The notes beneath the pieces were generated by a model that worked only from the letters and a program-made list of their open reading frames with translations, was not told the DNA's origin and made no database searches. Positions 34,696 to 44,100 of a DNA stretch of 53,524 nucleotides are shown piece after piece. A program made the translations under genes and the position numbers. Origin of the DNA: Verrucomicrobiota bacterium. Its GTDB lineage: Bacteria > Verrucomicrobiota > Kiritimatiellia > SS1-B-03-39 > UBA6053. The stretch is from positions 1 to 53,524 of the forward strand of contig JAFIGC010000023.1 in the NCBI GenBank assembly GCA_020831635.1. Direction: 5' to 3'. Position 1 is the stretch's first letter. The number at the start of each line of letters is the position of its first letter.

Positions 34696-35385
34696 TCAGC
34701 CGACTTTCGCCAATTCCACCAACTTCGCGCACGCCTTTCGAACCCCCGCAAGAATTTTCGCGGGAGAGGCCTCCATCATATAGCAAGGACTGGAAATGAT
34801 CTTGTTGGCCTCATCCACGGCAATTTCGCCCAGCGGACAATTGCGGGTTTTCATGCCCGTGGCTTCCAGGCCCCCGTGAAACCCGGAAATGTCGTAGGGA
34901 GATGATCCTTCCGTGGTACCCAGGGTCATGGTCGCGGAAATGCCGCTGCCCTGCAAGGCCTTGGCCACCGCCACCGGAGCCACGCAAAGGGCGGCGATGG
35001 GTTTGCCCGCTTTCACCAGATCCACAATCAACTTGGCCACGGCGGGTTGCACGCTGGCGTCCGGTCCGTCAAAGGCCCAAGTGCAGAGGTTTTTCGCGGC
35101 TCCGAAACCACCCGGAATCACCAGGCCATCCAGATCCTCGGCGGATTCCGCCTCCAGCGAAAGAATTTCTCCGCGGGCAATGCGCGCGGATTCCACCAGC
35201 ACATTGCGCGAGGGCTCCATTTCCTCGCCCTTGAGGTGATTCATCACATGATGCTGGGCCATGTCCGGGGCCAGACATTGCGCCTCCACGCCCAACTCAT
35301 CCAAGGCGATCAATACCGACACCGCCTCCTGAATTTCACTGCCATCAAACACACCGCAACCGGAAAGCAATACACCAATTTTCAT
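34696..35385 (-). CDS. elbB: ElbB, DJ-1/PfpI-like glyoxalase
   Basis: A 229-aa DJ-1/PfpI superfamily protein matching ElbB (YhbL). Signals are KIGVLLSGCGVFDGSEIQEA at the N-terminus, LVIPGGFGAAKNLC, the nucleophile-elbow phrase PIAALCVAPVAVAKAL with Cys, and the ElbB-type tail. Family members act as glyoxalase III and were linked to isoprenoid regulation in E. coli. Length is normal for the family. It is transcribed divergently from the AhpD-like gene. Confidence 0.9.
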   Translation of the reverse strand: MKIGVLLSGCGVFDGSEIQEAVSVLIALDELGVEAQCLAPDMAQHHVMNHLKGEEMEPSRNVLVESARIARGEILSLEAESAEDLDGLVIPGGFGAAKNLCTWAFDGPDASVQPAVAKLIVDLVKAGKPIAALCVAPVAVAKALQGSGISATMTLGTTEGSSPYDISGFHGGLEATGMKTRNCPLGEIAVDEANKIISSPCYMMEASPAKILAGVRKACAKLVELAKVG

Positions 35386-35496
35386 GAAGTCATCTCCTAT
35401 TTGAAGTTCGCTCTTAGGCTATACCCCATGACCCGATGCCGCAAGTGGAAATTCGAATTCAATTTGCGCTTTGGGCTTTCCGGTCGAATTTCAACC

Positions 35497-36051
35497 ATGT
35501 CCCGCATCTCCATCAAACCCGCAAACGAATATCCCTGGTACCTCCGCCTCCTCTACGCCCGTCAAAAAAAGCGCTTCGGACAAGCCATGCAGCCGACGCA
35601 AATCTGGGGCCGCTCCCCGGCGCTGCTCCTGCGGTTCCTCGCTTTTTTCCAGGGCCTGGAACGAAAGAAATCCCCCATCCCCCCCGTCTTGCGGGCCCTG
35701 ATCACCGTCCGGGTTTCCCAAATCAACCACTGCGCCTTTTGCATCGATTTCAATGCCATGCGGGTGCTCAAGCACCGGGATCAGGAGGAAAAACTTTCGG
35801 GATTGAAAGACTTCCGCGCGCAGGATACCTTCACGCCCGCGGAAAAAGCGGCTTTGGCCTATACGGAGGCCATCACCTACACGGACCGGGAAGTCGATGA
35901 CGCCCTGTTCAACGAATTGCGCGCCCACTACGACGAAGACGCCATCGTCGAACTCACCGCCCTCATCGCCTTCCAAAACCTCTCCAGCAAATTCAACGCC
36001 GCCCTCGACATCCCCTCCCACGGCCTTTGCGAAATCGGGGACAGCTTGTAA
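35497..36051 (+). CDS. AhpD-like carboxymuconolactone decarboxylase-family protein
   Basis: A 184-aa alkylhydroperoxidase-fold protein. The redox pair is in NHCAFCIDFN (C-A-F-C), and the downstream family segment FTPAEKAALAYTEAITY is present. AhpD-type enzymes use the CxxC to reduce peroxides; the fold also occurs in decarboxylases. The start ATG 35497 is preferred since the residues upstream of it do not resemble the family. No strong ribosome site. The product is probably cytoplasmic. Confidence 0.85.
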   Translation: MSRISIKPANEYPWYLRLLYARQKKRFGQAMQPTQIWGRSPALLLRFLAFFQGLERKKSPIPPVLRALITVRVSQINHCAFCIDFNAMRVLKHRDQEEKLSGLKDFRAQDTFTPAEKAALAYTEAITYTDREVDDALFNELRAHYDEDAIVELTALIAFQNLSSKFNAALDIPSHGLCEIGDSL

Positions 36052-36105
36052 GCCGAAAAAATCTCCACGCTTGACGACACGAAATTGGAAACGTACGTAA
36101 AAGGC

Positions 36106-36288
36106 GTGACAACTTCCTCCCCATCCGAATCTTTTCCGAAAGCCCGCCCCAGTACGTCAAATGACGCTTCCCGTGCGGCCGAGCTTCAACGTCTCCGGTC
36201 TATGACAGTGGAAGAGCGCATGCGGCTGGCCTTGTCCCTCCACAGGCAGTTCTCCAAGCTGAATCCCCAACCGTGGAATCCGAAATGA
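36106..36288 (+). CDS. Small antitoxin-like protein (partner of nucleotidyltransferase)
   Basis: About 60 aa from GTG 36106, or 67 from TTG 36085. The C-terminal half reads MTVEERMRLALSLHRQF, a helix typical of small proteins encoded just before nucleotidyltransferases. Its stop overlaps the nucleotidyltransferase start (ATGA), which supports a functional pair. Start is uncertain and no ribosome site is clear. A toxin-antitoxin arrangement is an inference. Confidence 0.55.
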   Translation: MTTSSPSESFPKARPSTSNDASRAAELQRLRSMTVEERMRLALSLHRQFSKLNPQPWNPK

Positions 36289-36839
36289 ATGTTGCTGGCG
36301 ATTTATTAAGCGAAGCTGAACGGATTGCGGAAGTCGCCGCCGACCAGGGGATCGATCTCCTTGTGGTCGGAGCCATGGCCTTGGCCGCCCACCACTATGT
36401 TCGAAGCACCGGGGACGTTGATCTGGCTGGAAACGTGGACCTTCCCCAACTCAGGTCTTTGGCGGAAACGTTGAAAACTTTGGGATATCGGGTCGAACTC
36501 AGAGAACCGGATGCCCAAGATCCTTTGGGGGGTGTACTGGACATTCACAGTCCTTCCGGACTGGTGCAAATCATCAGTTTCGCCGATCGGTTTCCCGCCG
36601 TCATTCACGACGCCCTTCGGGAGGCCCGCTTGGTTCTTCACCCCAAAAGCCGCCTGCGCATTCTTCCTCTCCCCCATCTGGTGGTGTTGAAGCTCTATGC
36701 CGGGGGATTCAAATCCAAGGCGGATATTGTCGAAGTCTTGTCTCGAAATCCAGACGTGAACCTGAATGAAGTGGCTGCGCTTTGTGATCAATACCGCATT
36801 CGTGGCTTTGAAGAAATCCGCAAGGAATTGAATGCTTGA
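36285..36839 (+). CDS. Nucleotidyltransferase-fold protein (toxin-antitoxin-like)
   Basis: A 184-aa protein of the nucleotidyltransferase (AbiEii/DUF6036-type) fold. The N-terminal part shows IDLLVVGAMALAAHHYVRST and GDVDLAG, the Gly and Asp-x-Asp positions of the fold. The middle part is DIHSPSGLVQIISFADRFP, and the C-terminal helix block is PHLVVLKLYAGGFKSKADI. Such proteins act as toxins or their modulators next to small partner genes. The start at ATG 36285 overlaps the previous stop; an upstream GTG is less likely. The polarity matches two-gene toxin-antitoxin operons. Confidence 0.7.
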   Translation: MNVAGDLLSEAERIAEVAADQGIDLLVVGAMALAAHHYVRSTGDVDLAGNVDLPQLRSLAETLKTLGYRVELREPDAQDPLGGVLDIHSPSGLVQIISFADRFPAVIHDALREARLVLHPKSRLRILPLPHLVVLKLYAGGFKSKADIVEVLSRNPDVNLNEVAALCDQYRIRGFEEIRKELNA

Positions 36840-36885
36840 TCTTTTCATCCATACCACTTGCGCACAGAATGTAGCGATGAAAAGC

Positions 36886-36913
36886 TTGTGTAATACGGGG
36901 ATGGGTATAAAAT
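36886..36913 (+). promoter_or_regulatory. Candidate promoter of the DUF883 cassette
   Basis: TTGTGT (36886-36891), a 16-base spacer and TAAAAT (36908-36913) lie 25 bases before the ATG of the DUF883 gene. A 9-bp inverted repeat (CTTTTCATC 36841-36849 with GATGAAAAG 36876-36884) lies just upstream and may be a terminator or operator. Confidence 0.35.
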
Positions 36914-36938
36914 AACTCAAGTAGGCAAGGAGAACCAT

Positions 36939-37358
36939 ATGACAACGAAAAAAACGGCGAATCACACCAAAGCTTCGGATGCTGAGTTCAGCGATTTGGC
37001 GGAAGAGGCGAAGGCCCTTTTGTCGGCAACCACCGATGTGGCGGGCCTGAAAATCGAACGGGCCCGGAAGCGGCTCGCCGCCGCCTTGGAGCGCGAAAAG
37101 GAACTGCAGGCGGAACGGGTCGATACGGCCTCCAAACAGGTCCAAGCAGAATTCAAGGAATTGAAGGACTTGGCCTCTACCACGCTGGATTATGTGCAAG
37201 ACCTCTGTGAGCATGCGCAGGAGGATGTAATGGAACGGGCAAAAACGACGGACCAGCATGTCCGCGCCAACCCGTATCAGGCCATTGGGATTGCCCTGGG
37301 CGTGGGTGTGTTATACGGATACTTCCGTGCCCGCCGCCGTGACCGTCATCGGAAATAA
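36939..37358 (+). CDS. DUF883/ElaB-YqjD family membrane-tethered protein
   Basis: A 139-aa protein: charged, helical N-terminal part (residues 1-105) and one C-terminal membrane helix (PYQAIGIALGVGVLYGYF) with a basic tail (RARRRDRHRK). This is the YqjD/ElaB/DUF883 layout: inner-membrane tail-anchored, stationary-phase, ribosome-associated in E. coli. AAGGAG ahead of the ATG fits. It is the first of three genes that match the yqjDE-type cassette. Confidence 0.85.
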   Translation: MTTKKTANHTKASDAEFSDLAEEAKALLSATTDVAGLKIERARKRLAAALEREKELQAERVDTASKQVQAEFKELKDLASTTLDYVQDLCEHAQEDVMERAKTTDQHVRANPYQAIGIALGVGVLYGYFRARRRDRHRK

Positions 37359-37366
37359 CCCCATCT

Positions 37367-37741
37367 ATGGAAACAGCACAGGAACGAATTGAGGAGTTGG
37401 TTGAGCATTCGAAGGACGTTGCCCTGCTCCTACGCACCATTGGAGAAAACCGACTGGAACTGCTGGTTCTGGACGTACAGGAGGACCGCGATCAGCTCCT
37501 GCGCGTCATCTTTCTGGCCCTCGCGGTGGCCGTGTTCGGCCTTTTGGGAGGCATCACCCTCACCTTCCTGATTGTGTATGTCATGCGGGAGGAATCCCTC
37601 GCGACCACGCTGGTGTACCTGAGCGCCCTCTATGGACTCATTGTCCTCTTCCTGTGTTGGCGGATTATCCGGCTGTTACGAAACTGGGACATCCTCTCCG
37701 ACTCCATCGAACAACTCCGCAAAGACAGTTTGTTTCAATAA
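37367..37741 (+). CDS. YqjE-like (phage holin-family) membrane protein
   Basis: A 124-aa protein with two membrane helices (about residues 48-74 and 82-104) and charged ends, of the YqjE/phage-holin superfamily 9 (DUF1469) type. It lies 8 bases after the DUF883 gene, the usual partner. Function in envelope stress is inferred from E. coli. Confidence 0.85.
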   Translation: METAQERIEELVEHSKDVALLLRTIGENRLELLVLDVQEDRDQLLRVIFLALAVAVFGLLGGITLTFLIVYVMREESLATTLVYLSALYGLIVLFLCWRIIRLLRNWDILSDSIEQLRKDSLFQ

Positions 37742-37752
37742 AGCGGAATGCC

Positions 37753-38082
37753 ATGAACGCAAGGGAAACACAGAAACAGCTTCTGATCGAGGAAAGTGAA
37801 CTCAATCGCATACAAATGGGAGAACGCATCGATGCGATTCTGAATAACGGCAAATCCATGGTCCGTGATGCGAAAACCATGGGTTGGATGGCCTCGTCGG
37901 CGGCGATACTGGCCGGCAGGTTCACCAATTTCCAATGGGGAAAAACCCAAGCGGGCCGAAAATCCAAACCCGCGTACCTACAACTGTTCCTCCAGACGAC
38001 AACCGAGCTCGCGGCCCTGTGGCTGGCCTACCGCACCTCCCGTGAAGCCAAAAAGGACCCGCCGGAAACCGAGTCGGAGTAG
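37753..38082 (+). CDS. YqjK-like small protein, third gene of the yqj cassette
   Basis: A 109-aa protein with a charged N-terminal helix, a moderately hydrophobic centre (WMASSAAILAGRF) and a second segment (LFLQTTTELAALWLAY). It is the position occupied by yqjK in yqjDEK loci, but I cannot confirm family identity by eye. ATG 37753 is used; the ORF extends upstream into the YqjE gene. Confidence 0.7.
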   Translation: MNARETQKQLLIEESELNRIQMGERIDAILNNGKSMVRDAKTMGWMASSAAILAGRFTNFQWGKTQAGRKSKPAYLQLFLQTTTELAALWLAYRTSREAKKDPPETESE

Positions 38083-38108
38083 TACCCGACTGCAAAAAAG
38101 GGTGAAAG

Positions 38109-39032
38109 ATGAGCTATGATCCGGCGCGGCATCATCGAAAAAGCATCCGGCTGAAGGGGCATGATTATGCCGGGGGCGGGGTGTATTTCGTGACGATTTG
38201 CGCACACCGGGAAATGGTGGCGGCGGCGGGAGGCAAGCCTTTCACTGGGGATCTTGCAAAATTGATTGAAGAGCGATTGCGGATCACGGAGGAAAAATGC
38301 CCGCAAATGCGGTGGGGAGAATGGGTGACCATGCCGGATCATTTTCATGCCCTGATTTATATGCAGAAGGGTCCGTTGCGCCTGGGGGATGTGGTTGGCG
38401 GGTTCAAGGCGGCCGTGTCAAGGGAATGGAGTAGGGGGGGGGGCGGGCGGCCCCGCGGGCCCGCCCCCACCCACCCCCCCCACCCCCCCCCCCACGCCCC
38501 ACCCCCCCCCCCCCGGTGGCATCGCAATTATTATGAAAGCATCGTGCGGTCGGAGGAGGCGGAGGCGCGGATCGCCGAATATATCCGCATGAATCCGTGG
38601 CGATGTGCCCAGGAATTGGGCGATGGTTTGCGGGGCATTGGAAATCCGGCCCTATGGAACCGCGAAAAGCTCGGGGTACTGTGCAGCCGGAACGCGCCGA
38701 AAATCGGAAGATTGCCTGCGGCCGACGTCTATTTTGGCGGCTGGCATTCTCCGAAAGAAAAAGAAATCCTGAATTGGCTGCAGAAAAATAAACGGCGGAT
38801 CATCGCCTGCCCGGCGTGGGGAATCGAGAAGCACGCCTTTGCACCGGGCGTGCGGGACGCGCTCGAGGAAAACCGGATGCTCATCTTGGAAATGCGTGAT
38901 GTCTCCGGCAACCTTGCGGCGGCCGAGGCCCGAAACCACTTTGTCATTGAACACGCCGATGCGCTTTTTACGCCCCATGTGAGCCGGGGCGGCATGTTGG
39001 AACGCTTGATTGCGGCGTCGCAAGATCAGTAG
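38109..39032 (+). CDS. RAYT-type transposase fused to a DprA-like domain
   Basis: A 307-aa protein. Residues 1-165 are a REP-associated tyrosine transposase (RAYT/Y1): VYFVTICAHREM, the metal motif MPDHFHALIYM (His78, His80) and the catalytic Tyr region RNYYESIVR (Tyr141/142). Residues about 185-307 form an unrelated domain with SPKEKEILNWL, ACPAWGI, LEENRMLILEM and EARNHFVIEHADALF, which resembles the Rossmann fold of DprA/SLOG proteins. Between residues 109 and 136 a Gly/Pro/Arg-rich insert is encoded by an 84-base GC tract. GGTGAAAG precedes ATG 38109. RAYTs mobilise REP hairpins; several hairpin repeats lie in this window. Confidence 0.82.
   Translation: MSYDPARHHRKSIRLKGHDYAGGGVYFVTICAHREMVAAAGGKPFTGDLAKLIEERLRITEEKCPQMRWGEWVTMPDHFHALIYMQKGPLRLGDVVGGFKAAVSREWSRGGGGRPRGPAPTHPPHPPPHAPPPPPRWHRNYYESIVRSEEAEARIAEYIRMNPWRCAQELGDGLRGIGNPALWNREKLGVLCSRNAPKIGRLPAADVYFGGWHSPKEKEILNWLQKNKRRIIACPAWGIEKHAFAPGVRDALEENRMLILEMRDVSGNLAAAEARNHFVIEHADALFTPHVSRGGMLERLIAASQDQ
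38433..38516 (+). repeat. 84-base GC homopolymer-like tract inside the RAYT gene
   Basis: A run of G-rich then C-rich sequence with no T at all. It encodes residues 109-136 (Gly, Arg, then Pro and His). The G half and C half are self-complementary and could form a strong hairpin or G-quadruplex. Typical RAYT proteins have only a few residues between the REW motif and the WxRNYYE motif, so this is an insertion or an assembly artefact. Confidence 0.75.
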
Positions 39033-39045
39033 AAACCACCCTGAA

Positions 39046-41109
39046 TCACCGGACGGTAACCCGCACCTCGGCCACCTGCCCGTCGGGCCCCAGGGCGCGG
39101 AGGTGGTGTTCACCGGGGTCCAGATTTACGTGGCTGCTTTCTCCCAGCCAGGCGCCGTTGGCGTACCAGTGCACTGGGTCGCCTTCCGTTCCGGCGGTGC
39201 GGAGGGGGAGGTTGACGGGGCCTGTCCCTGTTTGTTTCATCTCAAAATTGGGGGTGGGAAAGACAATTCTGAAGGGTTTGTTCGGTATGGCGGGCAGGTC
39301 GGGGTCGGTGAGACCAGCGATGATTTCGCGGCCTTGCCAAGCGATGATTTCCTCCGGTTTGGGGGCAAAGGATTCGGTTTCAAACAGGTCCCGGACAATT
39401 TCGCCCAATAGCGGCGCCGCGTGGGTGGCGCCGGTGAGACCGCTCACGCCCCGGTTGTCCATCCGCCCCACCCAAACCCCTATGACCCAATCGGCATTCC
39501 ATCCCACCGTCCAGGCGTCGCGATATCCGTGGGAGGTGCCGGTTTTGAAGGCCACGGAAACCTGATCGGTTTCGGCGGCATGGCCGTGCAAGACGAGATT
39601 GCGCTCGGGACCGGACAACATCCGGGTGATCCACCAGGAAACGGCGGGCGGGTAGATGGGTTCCTTTTCGATGGGTTTGCTCTCCACCCCGCGGGGCGTC
39701 ACCCAGGTTCCGTCCCCGGCAAAGGCGCTGTAGGCGCTCACGAGTTCCAACAGGCTCACCTCCACCCCACCCCCGATCACCAAGCCAAGGCCCAAGTCCT
39801 CGGCGCGGGCTCCCTGAAACAAAAAGCCGACCTCCCGCAAATGGGCCAGCAAATCGGGCGTGGTCAAGCGCCGGGCCACTTCCAGGGCGGGCAAATTCAG
39901 GCTGCGCACCAGGGCATCGGTGGCACTGACGGTTCCGTCCCATTGACGGTCCATATTGCGGGGACGGTAATCACGGTAGGCACGGGGACTGTCATCGAGC
40001 AGGCTGTCCGGCGTGAGCCAGCCGCGCCGCATGGCCAAGCCGTAGGCGAAGGGTTTGAGGGTGGACCCGGGGGCGCGGCGACGGGTGACCATGTCCACCT
40101 GCCCATGCCCGGGATGGTCGGGATCCCAGCCGCCCACCCAGCCGCGTATGGCGCCATCGCGGGCGTCCATGACCACCAGCCCCACTCCGTCGACTTCGGC
40201 ATATCCCGGATTTCGGCGCGCTTGCTCTGCCACTGATTCGAGCAACCGCTGCACGCCGGGATCGAGGGTGGTGCGCAATTCCCCGCTTTCCCCGCGATGA
40301 CTTTGCAGGACCCAGTCGCTAAAATGCGGCGCCCGTGAAGGCGGAGGCACCCATCGGACCCCGTTTTCGAGCAGCGGTTCCTCCCGCAACACCCCCTCCT
40401 CTTTCATCCGCCGCAACACCGTGGTCCGCCGGGCCTCGGCCCGTTCCGGATGACGGTTGGGACTGTAGCGGGCCGGACTTTGCGGCAGGCCCATGATCAG
40501 CGCCGCTTCTCCGGCCGACAAATGATGCGCGGCCTTGCCGTAATACCGTTGCGAGGCCGTGGCCAGCCCCTGCCGATTGCCGCCCACGGGAATGCGGTTG
40601 AGATACTGCTCCAAAATAAAATCCTTGTCGTAGCGCTGCTCCAACTGCGTGGCCCGAAAGGCTTCAATCACTTTGGTGCGCAGGGTGCGCGGACGCGGTT
40701 CGATCAGGCGAATCACCTGCGTGGATATCGTCGAAGCCCCGGAAACCACCCCGCGTTTGCCCAGATTCTGCCCGGTGGCCCGCACAATCGCCAGCATATC
40801 CACGCCCCCGTGCCGGGCAAAACGCTGATCCTCCACGCTGATGATCGCGGGTCCGGCCCATTCGCCGGTGTCCTCCAGGGGAATCCACTGCGCGTCCAAC
40901 CCGTCCGCACCCAAAATCCGCCGCAATTCGCCGCCCTCCGCATCCAGCAAACGCAGATTTTCGGGGGCGTAGGCCAACAAATGATCAGGGAAAGGCATCC
41001 AACGAGCCGCCAAATGCCAGGCGCACAGGGCCAAAAGCCCCGCCAGGCCCAGCGCAAGCGCCATGCGTTTCCAGCGACGTATCAAAAAAGGCTTCCAAAC
41101 AAAATTCAT
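39046..41109 (-). CDS. pbpC: Penicillin-binding protein 1C
   Basis: A 687-aa class A penicillin-binding protein. An N-terminal membrane anchor (about residues 16-35) is followed by the glycosyltransferase domain (ISVEDQRFARHGGVD, then RYYGKAAHHLSAGEAALI) and a transpeptidase domain with the active-site Ser in APGSTLKPF (SxxK), SLNLPALEVA and KTGTSHGYRD. The C-terminal beta domain is PBP1C-type. ATG 41109 overlaps the stop of the alpha-2-macroglobulin gene (ATGA). The pair is a conserved module in many bacteria (yfhM-pbpC), thought to guard the periplasm after wall breach. Confidence 0.95.
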   Translation of the reverse strand: MNFVWKPFLIRRWKRMALALGLAGLLALCAWHLAARWMPFPDHLLAYAPENLRLLDAEGGELRRILGADGLDAQWIPLEDTGEWAGPAIISVEDQRFARHGGVDMLAIVRATGQNLGKRGVVSGASTISTQVIRLIEPRPRTLRTKVIEAFRATQLEQRYDKDFILEQYLNRIPVGGNRQGLATASQRYYGKAAHHLSAGEAALIMGLPQSPARYSPNRHPERAEARRTTVLRRMKEEGVLREEPLLENGVRWVPPPSRAPHFSDWVLQSHRGESGELRTTLDPGVQRLLESVAEQARRNPGYAEVDGVGLVVMDARDGAIRGWVGGWDPDHPGHGQVDMVTRRRAPGSTLKPFAYGLAMRRGWLTPDSLLDDSPRAYRDYRPRNMDRQWDGTVSATDALVRSLNLPALEVARRLTTPDLLAHLREVGFLFQGARAEDLGLGLVIGGGVEVSLLELVSAYSAFAGDGTWVTPRGVESKPIEKEPIYPPAVSWWITRMLSGPERNLVLHGHAAETDQVSVAFKTGTSHGYRDAWTVGWNADWVIGVWVGRMDNRGVSGLTGATHAAPLLGEIVRDLFETESFAPKPEEIIAWQGREIIAGLTDPDLPAIPNKPFRIVFPTPNFEMKQTGTGPVNLPLRTAGTEGDPVHWYANGAWLGESSHVNLDPGEHHLRALGPDGQVAEVRVTVR

Positions 41110-44100
41110 GGCAACACCACCAGTCGCCCCTCCTCGCTGCGGGCCTCGAAATCCGGATCGTACATCGCCTGCGCAAAGGCGGCGGGGAGGGTGAACGTCC
41201 CCGGGGTCACCGTTCGCAATAGAAAATACCATTCAGCCTCCTGTCCCCGGAGTACGGGCGGGAAGAGCAGAATCCGGTCGTCCCGCAATTCCAGATTCGC
41301 GCCGTCGAACTGATTGCGCACCGCCTGAAAAGCGACCACTTCATGCATGCGGCGATGCAAATTTAGCGACAAAGGTTCCAAACCCGCGGGCAGACGCAAA
41401 TCCACCGCCAAATATTCCACGGACGTTTTCAGTCCGCTCAATTTCACATGCAAGAGCACATTTTGCCCCGAAGGCAGCGGACCTTCCAGCGGCTGACCCG
41501 TGGTATCCAATATCCGCTGGCGTATCGTGAAGGCATTTTCGATTTCGGGAGCTTCGCGGGGAACCCCGCCCAGCAATTCGCGCAGATACACCGCCTCGGT
41601 GCCATGATTGCGAAGGATTCCCACAAAATCGAGACCCAAGTCCAGTTGCGTGTCTTCGGCAAGCGCACTGCCATCCGCCCAGCGGAGTTCCAGGGGGGCG
41701 CGCTCGCGTCCAAAGGCCGCGTGATAGGCGGACATGGCTCGCAGGGAGGTCGCATTTTCGAAGGTATGTCCCCAACGTCCATTGCGGCGGGCTTCGAGAA
41801 TCTGCTCCGCCAAACGCGGAATGCGTTCATCGGCCGGATTCAGGCGAAGCAGCACCCGCAACAATTCCGCATTCAGCGAAATCTCGCTGTACCAGGCCTG
41901 ACCCTTCCCTGGAATCGCACGCATGCCGAGCAGCATTTCCGTCGCCAACGGACGTTCGCCGACCGCGATCATGGCTTCGGCCGCGAGCAGACGTCCCCTT
42001 GCGTCAAAATCCTCCCGCCGCTCCCGCAGCCGCTGCACCCAACCCCGATCCAGTTCGCCCCCCAGTGCCAAGGCCCGGGCCGCGCCCGCGATGCGGGCAT
42101 TGGCGAAGGGATTCTCCGCAGACCAGTTGGCCCGGTTCAATTCGCTCCGCATCCAGTCCAATGCCCGTTGCAAACGCTCGGCTTCCACCTCATGCCCGCG
42201 GACCTTGGCCTCCAGCAGAAAATCCAAGGCATGCAGGGTCCCCGAAAAATTGGCATTGGACTGACCCGGCCAATAGGCAAAACCGCCCTGATTCACCTGC
42301 ATCGTCCAAAGCCGCTGCACGGTGGCGCGGACGATTTCGTCGGCACCGCCTTGCACATGGTCGCCCACCAAGTCCGGCACGAACAGCGCCGGCATGCCCG
42401 CGCTCACGGTTTGCTCCAGACAGCCGTAGGGATACCGCAGCAGATAACCCGCCGCCCCCGACAATTCCAAGGCCGGAAACGCAGAAGCCCGTAGAGCCCG
42501 GGTGGCATGAAAGGCATGCACCGAATCCTCGGGTTTCATTTCCAGGCTTTCGCCCGGATTCAAGACCGCAAAGCGTTCGTGAACCCGGTAGGGATGCACC
42601 GGACGCACCGCCAGTTCGATCTCATCGGTCCAGGCCTCTTCTCCCTGCGCAAAGCGAACCCGAAAACGGGCCACCCCCGCCTCATCGCCGGCCACCACAC
42701 GCCGACGCAGGATCGTCGCCTCGCCCGCCACCAACTTCACCGACTCCGTGGCACCGGAAATTTCCCGCACCGGCCCTTCCGCCTCCAATCGCACCTCGAT
42801 TTCCGCGTCTCGATCACTGCGATTGTGCAGACGAACCAGCCAGTCGGTTTCGTCCCCGGGGGCGAGAAAGAGGGGCAAACTCTGTTGGGTGACCACCGGA
42901 CGGGCCACCTGCGAACGGGCTTCGGCGCTGCCGACCCCGTTGCGGCCCGCTTGCACCGCCATCCAGCGGATTTGTCCCGTAAATTCCGGCATGGGCATGT
43001 CCACTTGCAATTCGCCCGACGCCGGAAAGCGCTGCGTCCCCGACCACCATGCCAGCGGTTTGAAGCGTTTGGCGTCCACAGGATTGATGCGGTTGCGGAG
43101 CATGTCCGCCCCTCCGCCCATTTCCGGATCGCCGTACTGAAATTGATCCCCGAGTTCCGGCATGAGCAGCGCGAACAAATCCCATTGCCGTCCGGCATAG
43201 CGCCGTAAACTGGCAAAAAAGGCAAACGGATTCGGGGTCTGGAAATCGTTCAACAGCAGAATCCCCTCGTCCACCCCCGCCAACACCACCTCCGCGCCCG
43301 GTTCGCCGCGCAGGGTGATGGCGACCGTTTCCCCGGGACGCAAACGCGCCGGCGCCTCCACCCGAAGCGGCAGATCCCGGTCCCCAAGTTGCAAATGCAA
43401 GGGGACCGCGCCCTCGGCCAACATCACCGGGGACTCTCCGCGTCCGGGGAGCGGACGCACCAGACTCAGCCGCACCCAGACATTGGCCGCGCCCGGATCC
43501 GGAACTTCCACCAACAATTCATGATCCCCCTCCGGTACCGACACAAGCTGTTGCGACCAAATCCGATCCGTCTCCACCGTCAGCAAGGCCGTCCCCGCAA
43601 AGGGGGCGTTGACCGATAACTTGGCCATCTCACCCGGACGATAATCCGCGCGTTCAAAAGACATCGCCACCCGGTTCGCACGCGGCGGCGCCCCGAATCC
43701 GCTGCCGAGCGACAATTCCACACTGGTGGACTGGGATTCGGGATGTTGCACTGCAAATTCCCATTGTCCGTCCGCGGGCGGACGCACCTTAAACACCCCG
43801 CGACCGTTTTCCAGCCGCACGGTTTCGCGCTCCTCTTCCAAGCTGACCCGTTCGCTGAACCAGGTCCAGCGGTCATTGGCATCCTGACGGTATCCACTGG
43901 TCCAGTTCACCCGCGATGTAATCAGGGTCACCTCGTGGCTTTCCGACACCGCCCGGCCATCGGGGGTGACCATGACCACGTCCAGTTCCGCTTCCCGCCC
44001 GTCCCCGGCGCGGGCATGCAAACCCAGATAATGCGGATGCCGGTCGATGCGGCGGGAGATGTAGGTGGCGGCGGGACGTCCTGAAAATTCCCGCACGCTG

